DNA from: Asparagopsis taxiformis
Lineage: Eukaryota; Rhodophyta; Florideophyceae; Bonnemaisoniales; Bonnemaisoniaceae
Length of the DNA: 64,000 nucleotides
Assembly: GCA_030407315.1 (NCBI GenBank)
Contig: JALQPE010000603.1
Span: 1 to 64,000 of the forward strand
Direction of reading: 5' to 3'
Part shown: positions 48,792 through 61,900 of the stretch, piece by piece
Position numbering within the stretch: position 1 is the first letter of the stretch
Layout: each line of letters opens with the position of its first letter
Program-made: the position numbers and the translations under genes
The notes under the pieces: model-generated
Databases searched by the model: none
Seen by the model: the letters and a program-made list of their open reading frames with translations, nothing else
Told to the model about the DNA's origin: nothing

Positions 48792-50777
48792 AGAACCTCG
48801 CTCCGAGAGCGACAAGCGTCACCAAACCGCGCTCGACGCCACCCAGCCGCTCAAGTTCGCGATTGGCGGACAAGAGGCGGCGCCACCGTTCGCCACGCAA
48901 CTGACGTGCAGAACCGCCGAACCAAGGACGGCACTTGCATGGTTTTTGGAGGAGACGGACCAGGCCCACGCAGCGTTCCCCAACGCGTAGATAGCAACGC
49001 GTGCCAACACGCTGCCTTTACCGGAAATTTCGCCCGCCCGAGTCGCCCAGTCTTCTCGAACCGGTTCGGCCGACAACGTGGCACCACACGGAAACGGTAA
49101 GCCGCGACGTCTGGCGAAATTTCGCCACGCTCCGCACAATCGACATTCTACTGCTGAACGACCTGGAACTACTGCCACACGCAATGAAGCGACGCTGCTC
49201 GCGAGCCGCGTACGCGTGCGCCCGACAGGTTGGGACACAATTCGACGTTTGCCCGCCGCGCTACCACCCGCGCCGACTACCCGCACGAAGACACGCCGCC
49301 CTGGACCAAGCTGCCTGAATCTCGACGCTTGGCAACACACGAAGGGGCCCTCACAGACGCTGGTCGGTCCGGCGTTGAAACGCGTTGCGCGTGACGCCAC
49401 CACCGGAAAAGATTGCGCCCCCTCGCTGACACTCAAGACGTTGCCTGCTAAGAAGTGTGATAAGCGCGAAGGCCCATTACGGACGTTGCGTCAATCTCGC
49501 TAAATAGGCGCCACGCAATAATCGCCGCTTGCGTTTCGGTCGCCCTTCGTTCGCCACGCAACTATTTGCCGTTTATGCCACGTAACGCCTAAACGACCGC
49601 CTACCGCCACACGACCACTGCGCCACCACGCTCGTTGGAATCGCCGCGAATACGAACGGACGCGTATCTCTGGGTTCGTTGCGAGTTTGATCTCAACTAG
49701 CACCCGACTTACTCCAGGAGCCGCGACTTGCGCGGGACCACGCGATGCGTTTTCGCGCGAAAAAAGGGGAGCGACACTGGCGCTGGTGTGCGGGCTGGCC
49801 CGGCTATTTAGCAATTCTACCGTCCCACTCGAATTGTCCCATTGGAAAAATGCGACAAAAGGGGCACCCGAATCACGCCGCCGTCAAGCTGGCCCCTGCG
49901 CCGTGACGAACTGTCCCCTACTACCGCTACCTGATTGGACGACAACATACGCGAACTCCAGCGAGGCGCTCGAAGCTGGTGGAAGGACGCAGACCCCTGG
50001 ACGCACTCAGCCCTCTACCGAGAATATAGTGGTGCCCACGTGCATGGTTCCCTTCAACCCAAGCGTGGAGAATGAGGCTCGCTCCAAAAAGAGAAGAATG
50101 TGACCCCACCCGAGCCCCCTGGATACCATTCGGCCGTCCGCTCTAGTTACGGGACAGTAGACACGGTAGCAAACGGCGAACGTCGGTAGTAGGCGACACG
50201 AACCGGTGACGCCAACGAAGAATGCGCAAAAGCGAACGAACCGGCGACGCGAACGACGAATGCGTAAGGCGACACGAATCGACGACGCGAAGTGGAAGCG
50301 AACAACGAATGCGCACGGGAGAGCTAACCGGCGACGTTGAAAATTGCGCGTGACGAACCGATGAACGAACCCGCTACGACGAACCCGTACCGACACGCTA
50401 CCCGCCCAGACTCCCTTCTTTTACCCCCACTCAAACCTCCCTCGCTTCGCAACGTATGCACTCTACCCCCTCCCGCACGCACGACTGGACGCCGCCGGCC
50501 GCGTGCCCTCCGAACGCCGACGTGGGCAGCGGGCAAATACGGCTTCAAGCAACGACACGCGTGCCCCTTCGCGGAAACACCGGCTCATACATGCATTTGA
50601 CGGAACCCGCGTTGCGCTGTCGCTCACTAAAAAGCTGCAGGAACCCTGGCGTTTCACGGCCGCAAGCGTGTCGGACGGGAGGAACCCCGCATTACGAAGC
50701 GCTAGGTGGAGATACAAACAAGGAGAGTTTATTTCAAAAAGGATGCAATGCGAGGAGGAGGGTCGAAGTGATAGCTA
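48792..50777. other. Spacer between pol and the antisense gene
   Basis: GC-rich, no recognisable coding motif on either strand. At about 50185-50345 a degenerate repeat of roughly 45 bp with GCGAACGAACCGGCGACGCG and similar variants occurs three to four times. Confidence 0.55.
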
Positions 50778-53607
50778 AGACGGAGGCGCGCGCGTGTCGT
50801 CGTCTCGACGCGAAGCGCGGCTCGACGAACTGGCTGCCGCACCGCGCGAACGAGCACGGCTTGAAGCCGTATCTGCCTGGTGACCGCGTCGCCGCTCGGA
50901 ATTTAACACCCGAACGACGCGCCCGTCGTGTACGCCAATCCGGAGTGGAGGGATGCCCGTACGCCTCGCGCGGCTCGCGGAACTCGCCGCTGCGCGCGAA
51001 CGCGTCATGGGACGCGCCCCGCCACGACCCGAAACAACGTTTCGCGTTGCGCCACGCGTCGCATCTGCGCGTAACCCGCTCTCCGACTGCGTCGCGCCAG
51101 TTGACTCTTTTTCGTCAACAGAACCCGCAGGAGAACGCTGCATGAAATTGACGACGTCATTCAACGCCGAGCCCATACGGTGAGCGCGCTCGATAGTTTC
51201 CTGAACCCGAGGAACAGTCTCCCTCTCCCGAGCGCGATACCCGTCACGCACGGCGGCGATTCGAGCAGCCAACTGACCCCTCTCCGCCTCCAAATTAGAT
51301 TCGACTTCGGCCAACGCACGCTGCGCGGCCTCCTGCGCTGAACCGGCGGAATCGTAACGAGACTGGAGGGCCGCCAACGCTTCGCGACCACCTTCAACCT
51401 CCTTCTCCTGTTTAGCCGCACGACCTTGCATTACGCCGATATCCTTATGCATGCGCTCGATTCGCACGGCATCTTCGTCGACCTTACGCTTCAACGCTTC
51501 AACGCGGCCTCGCGAGCCTCGGAATCGGCTAGCGCTTTGCGAGCCTCGCGCAAGAATGACACGGCCTCGTCGCGCGCCTCGTTCGCATCGTCGCGGGCCT
51601 TAATCGCCTCGTCGCGGGCCTTGATGGCCACGTCAAGGCGTCCCAGGGCTTCGTCTCGAGCTTGGGCGACCGACGTCACACGCGAAAGTGCCTCGTCGCG
51701 GTTTTGTTCAGCTGACGAGATTTGTGCCTGCAAGTTGGCCGCGCCCGTCGAATCCGCTAACGCAACGGCGTCTTTGCCGTCCACCACCGCCGGCGTCTCC
51801 GCCTGGTCAATAACCGCGGCCGCGCTCGACGCCGCGACGCTACCAACCGCCGCGCTCGCGCTCGCAACACCCGGAGCGTTAGCGATGTCTTGGCTCGGAA
51901 TGGATTTCTTCAACTCCTGCAGTTCGTTATAAACCTTGACGTACTCCGCCCGTAGCGCCGCATCCAACTGAGTAATGTCAACAGGAGGCCGGGGCGACTC
52001 AGAGAATAACGAATAGCGTCGCGGAAACGTCGGCGCTCGACGGCCAATAACGCAGCCATGCCGAGGTATTGCGCATACTCGCGCGAATTAGTTGCGCGCA
52101 TCACATGCAACTCGTTGGAAGATAAGGCCGACAAGACGGCATCCACGGTCACAACGTCACCCGCTTCCAAGTGCGCGAACGCGCTGCGCGACGGGTTACG
52201 CGGGGACTTCAATAACAAGTGCGGAATCTCGGTATGACGATGGACCCCGAGCGCGCCGTGAGCCCAGTCTATCACGCCGCGTTCTGCGCTCCAGGGCAGC
52301 CACTGGCCACCTTCGTTAAAGTCCACACCCGGGGCGACGTCGAAGACAGGCGTCTCGTCCCAAGGACATGCGCGATGCTCCGTCAAAAGACTCTCCAAAT
52401 GCGCGACCGAGTACGTGCCGCCACGAACGACCGCCGCAGCGCCGACGCTCTCGATGCCCGCGACGAGTCGGTCGCTCAAGCGAACGATGCGGCGCTCAAC
52501 GAACGCGACATGGAGCCACGCGCAAGCCACCATGACGACCCACTCGCTAAGGGCAACGGCCCAGAAATAAGAACGCGTCTTCACGGGGACGTCAAGGCCA
52601 AGAAGAACGGACGGCGCATAGTGGAAGACGCAAGGCAAGGAACGGATAGCGACTCAGGCGCCTCCGGCCAGTCGCGCGGATCGTAGCGCGGAAAGAAAGC
52701 GCCAACGCGATCTTCGGGGAACTCGTGAAGCTCTGCGTCGCGATAAGTGACGAAGTAACCGGCGGAGCGACGCGTGCGTAACTCGCGGCGCGCTTCGGCA
52801 CGCATCCCCGCGTCGAAGAACCACGGCACACTGACTTCTCCTTCTTGTTCGATGTCGTTCCAGGGGACACCACCGTCCAACAAGAAGCCGGCGCTAGGCG
52901 CCGCCGCCCACGGGTCAAGATGCGCAAATTCGTCGCGACGCATCGTACGGAGCCGCGCCAGATGACGCACAAGCCGCTCGTCCGCTGCATCCTCAAGGAA
53001 ATAGGCGTCGCATGGAAGATTGGTGGGTACGGCTAAATCGCATAGTGCCGCTTCACGCCGCGTCCCATACGGCCTGCGCGTTCTTGTGGCCGGGCAACAC
53101 CGCGTAGCGGTTGACGTCGGCAATGCGCACCCATTGAAAACGCCGCGGGAAGTACTGAACACGGCCTAGCTCTGACCAAGTCGGTATTGCGCGCGGAAGG
53201 AAACGGAAGGCAGAAGGGTCTTCGTAGCGCGCACGCGGGACGACGGCGGGTACCTGTTGCGCAGCAGAAGGAAGAGAAACAGAGGAAGGAGCAGGAATGG
53301 ACCGCAAGGGCACGCCGACGTTCGTGCGACTCCCAGACGCGGATGCGGGAGCAGCAGTCACGTCCACTGTCGCGTCGACACCGGGCGATGTGTCAGCGCC
53401 GTCCGTATTATGCGCGCTCGCCGCCGCGGCAACCGGAGCGCTCGCGGATGACGCCTGAGCCATGGAAAGGTAAAACGGGCTCTCGGGGCTCGCAGGGGAA
53501 GCGAAGCGCGAAGTAGCAGACGGAGTGCGTAGCGACGTCGCAGCGTCTTCGCCGGAAGGAATGCTGGCCCGCAGCCAGCTCGGAAGGGTATCGCCATCGT
53601 GCGCCAT
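50775..53607 (-). pseudogene. Antisense gene inside the gypsy element, five frame blocks
   Basis: The ATG (MAHDGDTLPSWL) is at 53607-53605, about 175 bp inside the 3' LTR boundary, and the gene is read toward pol. Blocks join at about 53080, 52610, 51960 and 51493. The first part is Ala/Ser/Pro-rich and leads to RFQWVRIADVNRYAVLPGHK. The middle has FAHLDPWAAAPSAGFLLDGGVPW and a hydrophobic patch (FWAVALSEWVVMVACAWL). The last part is a long coiled coil (ARDEALGRLDVAIKARDEA and repeats, then ESNLEAERGQLAARI), ending in an Arg/Ser-rich tail. I do not recognise the family. Antisense extra genes near the 3' LTR are known from some plant gypsy elements; a relation is not implied. It may be expressed from the 3' LTR. 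Confidence 0.6.
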
Positions 53608-53773
53608 AGCGTGCGAATCGATAAGGATGACGGCGAACGCGGATGGCAAGAGAGAAAGAAAGAAGGAGATGGAACAAAAGAGAAGAGGTTGCAAGCGAAA
53701 AGAGTAGAGCGAAGGAAACGGAAGAGCACGTGAGGAGAGAGATGACGCGCGAGGACGCGCTGTGATGTTAGTC

Positions 53774-53781
53774 GGGGGGAG
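53774..53781 (+). promoter_or_regulatory. Polypurine tract of gypsy element
   Basis: GGGGGGAG lies directly before the TG of the 3' LTR, as expected for plus-strand priming. TGTGATG, the LTR start, also occurs 20 bp upstream, at 53761. Confidence 0.8.
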
Positions 53782-54569
53782 TGTGATGCAATTTATGTTG
53801 CAAGTGCGCGCGCGGGTCGGAGCGATGCGTCCCGTTGAGTCCGTGTGCATCCGCGTTTAGTTAGTTAGTAAGCGAGCGTACGCGTGGCGATACAATTACG
53901 TGTCACGGCGCGCCTGCGCGAACGCGTGCGATTGCGAGTTTGGCGCCACGTGTAGCGCCTTTTGCGAATTTCCCTTTATTTTCCCTTTTTGGGTTTTTCT
54001 GACGAAAGTCTTTTTCCCAAATATTTCCCTTTCTGCGTGCGAGCGAGCGGCCGCCGGCCGGCCGCGCAAGGACAACCTGTCCCCAGTAGTTAGCTACTAA
54101 TGGTCGTTCAGCTTCGCACCTTACCAATAAACAGCCAGCATCTTCGCAGCTACGAGTTAAGCGTTTAGCGAATCGCGAGGACCGATTGCGTTACAACGTT
54201 GCGTGCGGGTTGCTCACGATCGCCGACGTTCGCGTGCGCGCCGCGCGTAAACCGATCGTCGAACTGCGTCGCACCGCGATAGCGCGCGTTGCGTCGCACG
54301 CCACCAGGCCAGGGATTTACGACCCCTGTGTAGATCGCGTTGCGCTCGAGTTTACTCGGTGATCTCGCCCTGAGATCACGGCTTGCGCCGGCCCGCGAAT
54401 CCCGTGTTGCGATCGTTCCCTACGCGTTCCGCCGTTGTACCACCCGTTCGCCAGCGCGACCGAGCGACGCGCGAACGCAAGTTCAACCAGCGCGTTACGG
54501 TTCACCTCGCCCTGACACGGCTGCAATTCTAGAACTCCCTTAGCGATCGCCACCCCGGCTGGTCCTACT
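53782..54569 (+). repeat. 3' LTR of gypsy element
   Basis: The 788-bp partner of 41298-42082. The last base is T where the 5' LTR has A. The target duplication GGTAG follows at 54570-54574. Confidence 0.95.
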
Positions 54570-54751
54570 GGTAGAGCTTTCTTTCGAGAATAGCTTGCTG
54601 GATGTGGTGTTTGTTACATTTGTGAAATTGATCTGACTATATAAAGAATCCATGCAGTATCTCTTTTATCATGTTCTATTGGAATTGTGTTTATTACTCT
54701 ACGGATTCATACCCCACTAAGGCTTCAACACGGCTGGACAGATGCCCTTCA

Positions 54752-57700
54752 TCACTTCAATTTCGAATAGCCTTCCCAATGTCCAACGACATATTCTCCT
54801 TCTTCACTTTGATGCTGCTCAGTTTTGAGGAATATGTGAGATCGGATCGGGAACTTGTATTGAAGACCCTTATCGCTCTCAAAGCCTTCCTCGTGGTGAT
54901 AAACATCCCCTCGGCAGACAAGAACAGAATATGGTGGTACTTCACACCTCTTCATTGGAACTCTGTATAACTCTCTGTTGGGATGGGATAAACAGACATG
55001 ATGTAGGGTGCAAGCACGAGGCCGAATCCATCTGCGCCGCTTGACATCATGAAGTAGGATGGCGGAGAAGGGGGACTGTTAACTTCATCGATTCCCACTT
55101 CATAGTCTGTATGTCCAGCACGAGGTTTAGTCCGCTCTCCAGTCAGCACTAAAGTAGTTCCAGTGCTGGGGAAGGCCATCGGGTCCTTCCTACTAGTCCT
55201 CAATTCCAAACCTTCCGCACAAATACCTAGACCGAGCTCAACAATCATCTTCTTCCGATAGAGATTATTATTGTGTATCCTCGAGGTCATCACATAAGCT
55301 CTTCCGCTTTGTTATAAAGATTCCTCTGCCCTTCTCACCTTCTTCATCAGAGTTTTTCCCATCCATCATAGCCATGCACCACGGTGTCCAGTCCGGATCT
55401 CTGCGGGTGTCACCGGATTCAGATTTCTTCTTGGCATCCTCGAGAGGTTCCTCAAACAACGCAGAAAAATGAAGGAGCAGTTCGTGGATCGCATCTGCAG
55501 TAGTAGAAGACTTGAATATTCCGTCCAGTATTGTAAACCCAACCAAGTCTATTTCATTTCGTTTCTCTCGGAAATAAGCCCTCGAGAGAAACTCAGCGGA
55601 AACATTTTGTGCCGAATAGGCACTCGCTGCTGCTTCAGCGACCTCGGCTCGAAGCGTATCGACCAGTTTCCCATTCACATAGTATTTCATTCGACTGTCG
55701 GGATGAATGATAACAGGCAGTTTCGCTTCTATACCTTCCTCCACATCTTTGTCAGGGACATCATTTGTTGCCTGTCCGAATACTGACCTCCTTGAACCGC
55801 GTGGACTGCAGCGTCTTTGCCGGATTGCAAATTTGCGTCTTCACGCGTCTTTTGCTTCTTCTTCTGCCGCGGCCTGCTGGTATCCTCTCCCACCAAGTCA
55901 ATAACCTCTTGAGGGGTGACATCCACCAATTTCCGTTTGGATCGTAGAATCATTGGCGGCGTCTCCGTATTCCTCGGCTTTGCCTTTAAGGGCACGAAAC
56001 CACTGCTGTGCTTGGCTTTCATCAACTTCCTAGGCGTAGAACTGGTAAAAGGTGTTTCCGTGTCCTCCAGCTCAGGTAAAACAGGTAGGCCGACATCCGC
56101 TGTAGATAACATAGCGTCTCCAGTGCCATCACCCTGATTTCGTACACCTTTCATCCGGTCCTCCGTTGTCTTTCCAGAAGAATTTCGGGACATTCTTCGC
56201 GGACATCTTTCGTTCCAGACCCATCGCTCTTCCTAGATTCAGGACCTCCTTCACCATCTCGACCAGTTCTTGGATGACCAACTGACATATTCGCCGGCGA
56301 CTTTCCACCCTGCTCTGGTCTGAGCGTGGCACTTCCGGCTGCCACTGGGCTAGGTGGTTGTTGCAGGTCATTTCATCACCGTGGTCATTTCTTCCTCGAT
56401 TTGCACCAGTTGGTTCAAGCTCTTGAGTTCCTACGTTCTTCTGCAACACATCCCCAACTTCACAATCTCCAGGTTTCGAAGAATTGTTCTCGGTAGGCGC
56501 AGTAGGCACTGCGCGGTCCGTTGTAACCTGCTTTGCGCTTTCGGAATCTGCCGCTTTCCCTGTTGCCTCTTCACCAACCTGTGTTGCAGCACCGACCTCA
56601 GCGTTAACACGATCCGATATTTCCAGACTGCCCTGTGTCTGCTGTTGGGTAAGTACATTTGGACTCTGTACCACGTCCGAGCGATCAATGGCAGCATTTG
56701 AAGGTTCACCATACGATGCGGTTTCTTGTCGTGGTCGAGGTGCAGTGTTCCCTTCCAAGGATTTTCGCCTAGCCTGCCTTTCCTGCACACCTATTTCAGG
56801 CGCGACGGAATGGTCGAGAGAGTCATCCGATAGAATTGGGCCGTTGAAAACTACATAACGGATTTCTTTCATCATAGACCGCGTCAATGCTGCACGTATA
56901 CCTCTCCCAGTTGGTGCGTCGGAAGGATAGAAATCTTTGAGGACAGTCAAAATGCGATATCGTATGGTTTTTCGTGTTCGTCCACCTGGCTCCGGTACTT
57001 CATGTAACTTCCTGAAACATGGATGAGGTGAGGAATGCCAGGAGTTTTCTTTCCGTACAGCTTTCTCAAGTATGTCATATATTTCACACATGCTGTAGCA
57101 CCACTTTTGTGCGCATGTCTTTAGACTTATACCACCATCTCCTTTCCTACGTTTCCACATCGTCCACATTGCAGTGAGCTCTAGAATGACAAGTTTGGTG
57201 TCCACCGAAGCTTTTCGAAACGCAGAAGCGAATAGGACGTCCACAGTGCATCCCTGCATATTCTTCGAGTCTGGCGGACTAGTTTCAGTTGCAAATCGAC
57301 TTAGGATAGCTGACCAATGTTCGAACGCCGGGTTATTTACGTCTCCGAAGCCCTGCGCAATCGAAACGTACTTCATCATGATTCCTTCCTGACAACCTGG
57401 AATGACCTTGTTCTCGACTACAACTTTTGTGCACAGATTTACCTTCGCCTTCATCAAGCCCTTCATGATCATGAACTTCATGACCGTACAGACGTGGTCA
57501 GCAATAGAAACTTCTATCACGTCATGAGTCTTTTCGTTCAGCTTCTGCGAAATTCGCATAACTTCAAGAGGATGAAACATTTCACGGGTTCCAGGTGGTC
57601 GGATGAAGTCAACGCTAATGCTCCTCAGTCTCCATCGATCAGCAACTGTCGGTTTGTTTTCCACAATCGACTGCAAAGCGCTGATACGATGACCTCCATC

Positions 57701-58273
57701 AATGCACTGCAGTTTCTTCTGTCCGTCTGACCCCATTGTTTCACAGATGGTCATTCGGGTGCCAGTTTCCAGAAACCCCTCGGTAGATATTTTGCTGACC
57801 AGATAGCGCACTCTGGCCTCCTGCACAAGACGAGAAGTTGATTCCGGTTTGGCAACATCTAGCGGATTGATCATTTTAGGTTCAGTCCTGCATTCGACAA
57901 TGTTGATGTCAATCCCCATCACAGACTCTTCTGATGCTTCCATGCCAGCAGGACTCCCCTCGCCTTCACGGACGTTAGACCTCTCCCTGTTTTTCTATTT
58001 CACCGTCCCAGGAGTAGATGGAAAGCGTAGAGTGTTTTTCCCAGATGGTGATATATCGCCAAGGGTTTTTGCTGCCTCTAACATGGCAGCGTCTGCTCCC
58101 TGAATGGGTGTCTGGCTATCTGCCGTCTCCCTTCCCGCTGCAGACGGAGCCCCTCCATCAGCAGAAACTCTGGAGGGTGTTTTATCACCGCCTACCGTCG
58201 TTGCAAGTCTCTCTGCAACGCTTTCGACGGTATCCTTTTGTTCCGCAGCGCGCTCAGTGTCGCTTCCGGCCAT
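54752..58273 (-). pseudogene. POD-C: ParB-like domain plus Fe(II)/2OG dioxygenase, broken
   Basis: The main ATG is at 57943. A 92-codon frame upstream (58273-57995) is in the same frame, separated by one TAG and 17 codons, and may be a lost N-terminal extension. The N-terminal half has CIDGGHRISALQ (ParB/Srx-like) and THDVIEVSIADHVCTVMKF, matching POD-B. Later blocks (56193-55729, 55744-55268, 55293-54952, 54955-54752) continue the homology with one-base frame changes; one lies in an AATAATAAT run near 55275. The dioxygenase residues survive: H-x-D in AGHTDYE, distal His in RGDVYHHEEGF and Arg in PIRSHIFL. The number of breaks suggests a young pseudogene, or a copy with sequencing errors, given the intact active site. 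Copy B of the Tnp2-like gene lies upstream on the same strand. Confidence 0.82.
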
Positions 58274-58539
58274 TGCAAAGATTTGGACGCGTAGAGAAGC
58301 CGTTCAGGATAACAAAGATACCTTTTCTCTCCGACTACACGATCAAGATATATTCCTGTTTCAAGGTGGTATTTGGCGGGAAAAGATCTCCCTACACGTC
58401 TAAACATGAAATACCAGTTATTGATTCACCTTCCACGCGCTCCAATTGTATTCGGCCATCTGTCATTCCTCGACGAAGGACTTCCCACACACAATTCCTT
58501 CATTTCCTGAACCATCCCATTTCCATGAATCATAGGACT

Positions 58540-58735
58540 CCACTTGTCACTGAAGCCAAAAAACTATACCGGGTATTATTTTCCACTTCATTGGCCAGGT
58601 GCCGGCTCCCCATTGGCCAGCAGACAGCCATCAGTCACAATACTCCACTTGTCACTGGAGCCAAAAAACTATACCGGGTATTATTTTCCACTTCATTGGC
58701 CAGGTGCCGGCTCTCCATTGGATGATGCGAACTCA
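58540..58735. repeat. Palindrome array P4 (two copies)
   Basis: Cores ACTATACCGGGTATTATTTT lie at 58562-58582 and 58668-58687, in a tandem duplication with a 105-bp period that includes CACTTGTCACTG(A/G)AGCC and CATTGGCCAGGTGCCGGCTC. It lies upstream of POD-C and downstream of the Tnp2-like gene. 58274-58539 and 58736-58980 hold nothing else. Confidence 0.92.
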
Positions 58736-58980
58736 ACTTTGTGGAACTAGGAGTCCTGCAACTCGCGGCTCCATCTCTAGTACCAATGGCGTCATACGTA
58801 CGTAAGTGCGTAAGCTCTTCGCAAAACACTCTTTATTTGTGCGCATGGAATAAAAGCCCACTCTATTCTTCAAACGACATGTACAAGTTTTGTATAGCAT
58901 TTGTTGGAAGACTTGATCAAGACTGCTGCTAAATGAATTACGAAAGTTTACTGATGTATTAAACACTGTGCTGGAACACT

Positions 58981-61900
58981 CTATGCTGAACGTGGTGGGT
59001 ATCCTTCTTCTCTAGTTAAGACGCTCACTTCACCACCAGAAAGAATATCACTATTGTGCTCTACAATGCCACTTTGTCTATCGTATGAACAAACTCCTGA
59101 CTCGCAGTTATATACGTGCAAAACTTCTCGGACCCCGTCGTTCATTTCAACGTGAACTATAGTATCATTCCCACCTTTCCGGTACATACCGTCTCCAGTG
59201 CATGTCAAGGGAATGCAGACAGCATATGGAGTTTTCTGCTTCCATTTCTTTGCCTTCTTCTCCTCTCCTCGCTCTACCACAATGAAAAAGGACAATGTGA
59301 CGAAAAGGACACGTCTGGAACATGTGAATTCCTCCATGCTCGTCCTGCTATGGGCGGGTACTACTATACCAGCATCATACCATCCATCTTTGCACACTGC
59401 TTGAATGATGCTTCCAGGTTCAGCACGCCCTAACCTCGATTCGCTCTCAGATCCCTCATGACTAGTGCGCACTCTTTGTGCAGCAGTGAGCCACCATAGT
59501 CGTTCACCATGTTGAGACCCGTTTACCTGTCTGGTTCTGAGAAAAGTTTCAGAAGCTTTACGTATCCTTGCCATCATGACGGTTTCTTCTGCCGGAACAT
59601 TTTTCGCGTCTTCAACAGATTCCCCTCGCCACCGCGTGATTGGACAGTGGGTGCTCACCATAGTACTGCTCCTCTCTGATATGAGATGGAATACAGGACT
59701 TGAGAAGCATCTTTTTGCTGCCTCTTCTGTCGCATGTGGACTCTCCGAAATTCCTTTTCCTAGTGCAAAAGCAAAATACACGCGTCTGCAATCGGCAGAC
59801 GTCCATTGTTTTGTATTGTGACCTACCGCACCCAGCGTGATGGCTATTCGTGCGAGCCAGTCATCGGCCATGATGAGCTCCATTGATGACAGATGTTCAT
59901 TCTTATGGTTCGAGTTTCGAACCCCTCTTTCAAGAGGCTGGTGCATTCTCTCGAATAAAAGCTCTTCCACATGTTTCGCAGCTCCAAAAGCTGGTAATGT
60001 ATGTACGCAAAATTCTATCAACCGATGCAAGTTCGGTTTGTCCAGATGTTTCATTGCAATAGGATCCTTCTTGCATACCTCATGCAGTTCTTTCACATAG
60101 TCTGAAACAAGAGCTAGAATTTGGTCATGGCGTCCGCCATTCTCGGCCTCGAACCTCCTGCTTGACTCAAGTCCATCTATCCACCATGTTGGGATGAATC
60201 GAATGCTGGCAACAACCATTTGAAACTTTTCAGCAAACGAAGAATACGTTCAAGTTTTTCATACCCGTCCCAAGAGTTCCCGATGACGATACGAAATGCC
60301 GAATAAAATGCTTGGGGAGCTACAACGAGAACAGCGAATATATCGCTCATGTTCATCGATAATAGGTAGTTCTGCCCGAATACCTGACTCTGACTACTCA
60401 AACAGAACATTCGGAGGGTATTCGGTAGAACTGTTTCCGCAACATTTCGAATTACAGGTGTTGCTGCAGTGATTGTCGCATTCATCACATCTTGAGCCAG
60501 TCCGGAGAGCAGATGGTCTGGGGCAACTACAGCAGAGCGATATGGATCGAATTGACAAGGAACAACAGGAACTCCTTCTTCGTTTGTAGGAACTCCTCTC
60601 CCCACACGATTAAGGGATTCACTCAAATTATGGAGTGCCTTATTCTCAATCGGATCTAGGCTTAGTCCAAGAAGTTTGAGCTGATCTTGCGATGCAACTT
60701 CCCTCACAAGCTTGTTTCGGTGCATTCCTCGGGCATGCATACTCATCTGACTGTTTAGCAATGCTGTGTATGCATTTCGTGAACCTCCACTGCTGCTCAT
60801 ATCTTGCTTTTCGAAAATGCAGCTATGGCATGGTGTATTACTGGTGTGTCCACGGACATCCAGAGTATGCGAAACAGCTGGGTAATCTCCGATAAATCCA
60901 ACAGGATCCAGGAATATGACCACGTCTTCTCCATTTGCATCTTTCGCTGGAAAACCGTCTGTACTTCCCTTCACAATGTCGGGTACAACTCTCTCAATTA
61001 CAACATTTGTTGAAACTCCCGGGGGAACGAATCCAAGAACGCGGACTGCGTGGAAGCTTGCTCTCTTGCTTGGCTGTATGCCTAATGGAAGCATATAGCA
61101 GCCACCAAAACTTCCTTTCCGGCTTGTGAACGGCTGGAAGTCATCAGCATATAGCAGAAATCGGTATACGATATATTTCCTGCCATCTGAAAGATTCCCC
61201 TCACTGCAGGCATCCATACGTTTAGAGCCGGGGTGCCATCTAGACCTCTTGTCTGGAGCTCCTATGAGCTGGACGTCTTTTACCCGAATTTGTTCGCGAT
61301 GTAGCTGCCCAGTTGCTCCCCTTGTGGAGCAAATGAGAAAAGTCGCATGTTCAGAGCGTCCCTTTTTCAGATGTCTGTTCACGAGTAGTAACTCTTCAAA
61401 TGTGCTCCCATCAGACTTACTTTTTGGCCGAAACAGAGTGATAGCGTCACCTGCCCGAATATCATTGTTGAAATGTTCTCTGTCGAGCGTTGTGGTGGAG
61501 ACGATACGCCTCGCATTTCTTTTCTCGGTTTCTTCCATTGCATCGATTTGCGGGCCTATCACATCTTCCATATTCGATTTTTGTTGTTCTTCTCCGGTTG
61601 CAAGATAACTTGCAATGATGATAGCTTCAATTCTCCAGTCACTCCTTGCTGCAAAACTTCTTCTGCTACTAGAATTCTTTCTAGTTTCGATGTTCTTTCC
61701 CTGTTTCGTTCTGGCTCCTCCCAGCTTAGCCACCAGGACCTCTTGATTTGTCGTCGGCATACATATGATCCTCAACTCGTCTCCATGTCGGGCGTATACC
61801 TTTCTGTGCATCTTGTGACCGTCATGATCTGATGCACTTACCGAAATGCGATGGAATGGGTCATTCAGAACAGCTGAACGGCATTTGACAATGAAAGAGT

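Larger units (their letters stand above)
41298..54569 (+). mobile_element. Gypsy-type chromovirus-like LTR retrotransposon, 13.3 kb, non-autonomous
   Basis: LTRs of 785 and 788 bp (41298-42082 and 53782-54569) flank gag, pol with chromodomain, a 2-kb spacer and an antisense reading frame. The target duplication is GGTAG (41293-41297 and 54570-54574). The LTRs differ by three single-base indels that I could find and by the last base, so insertion was recent. Yet gag and pol contain several frame breaks and stops, so this copy must have moved with help in trans or decayed quickly. Its base use (very rich in CGCG) contrasts sharply with the surrounding genes. It separates POD-B from POD-C. Confidence 0.95.

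Noticed and set aside
50456..51145. 229-codon plus-strand frame in the gypsy element
   Set aside because: The opposite strand gives a clear heptad coiled coil over the same bases, so the plus frame is probably a by-product of high GC.
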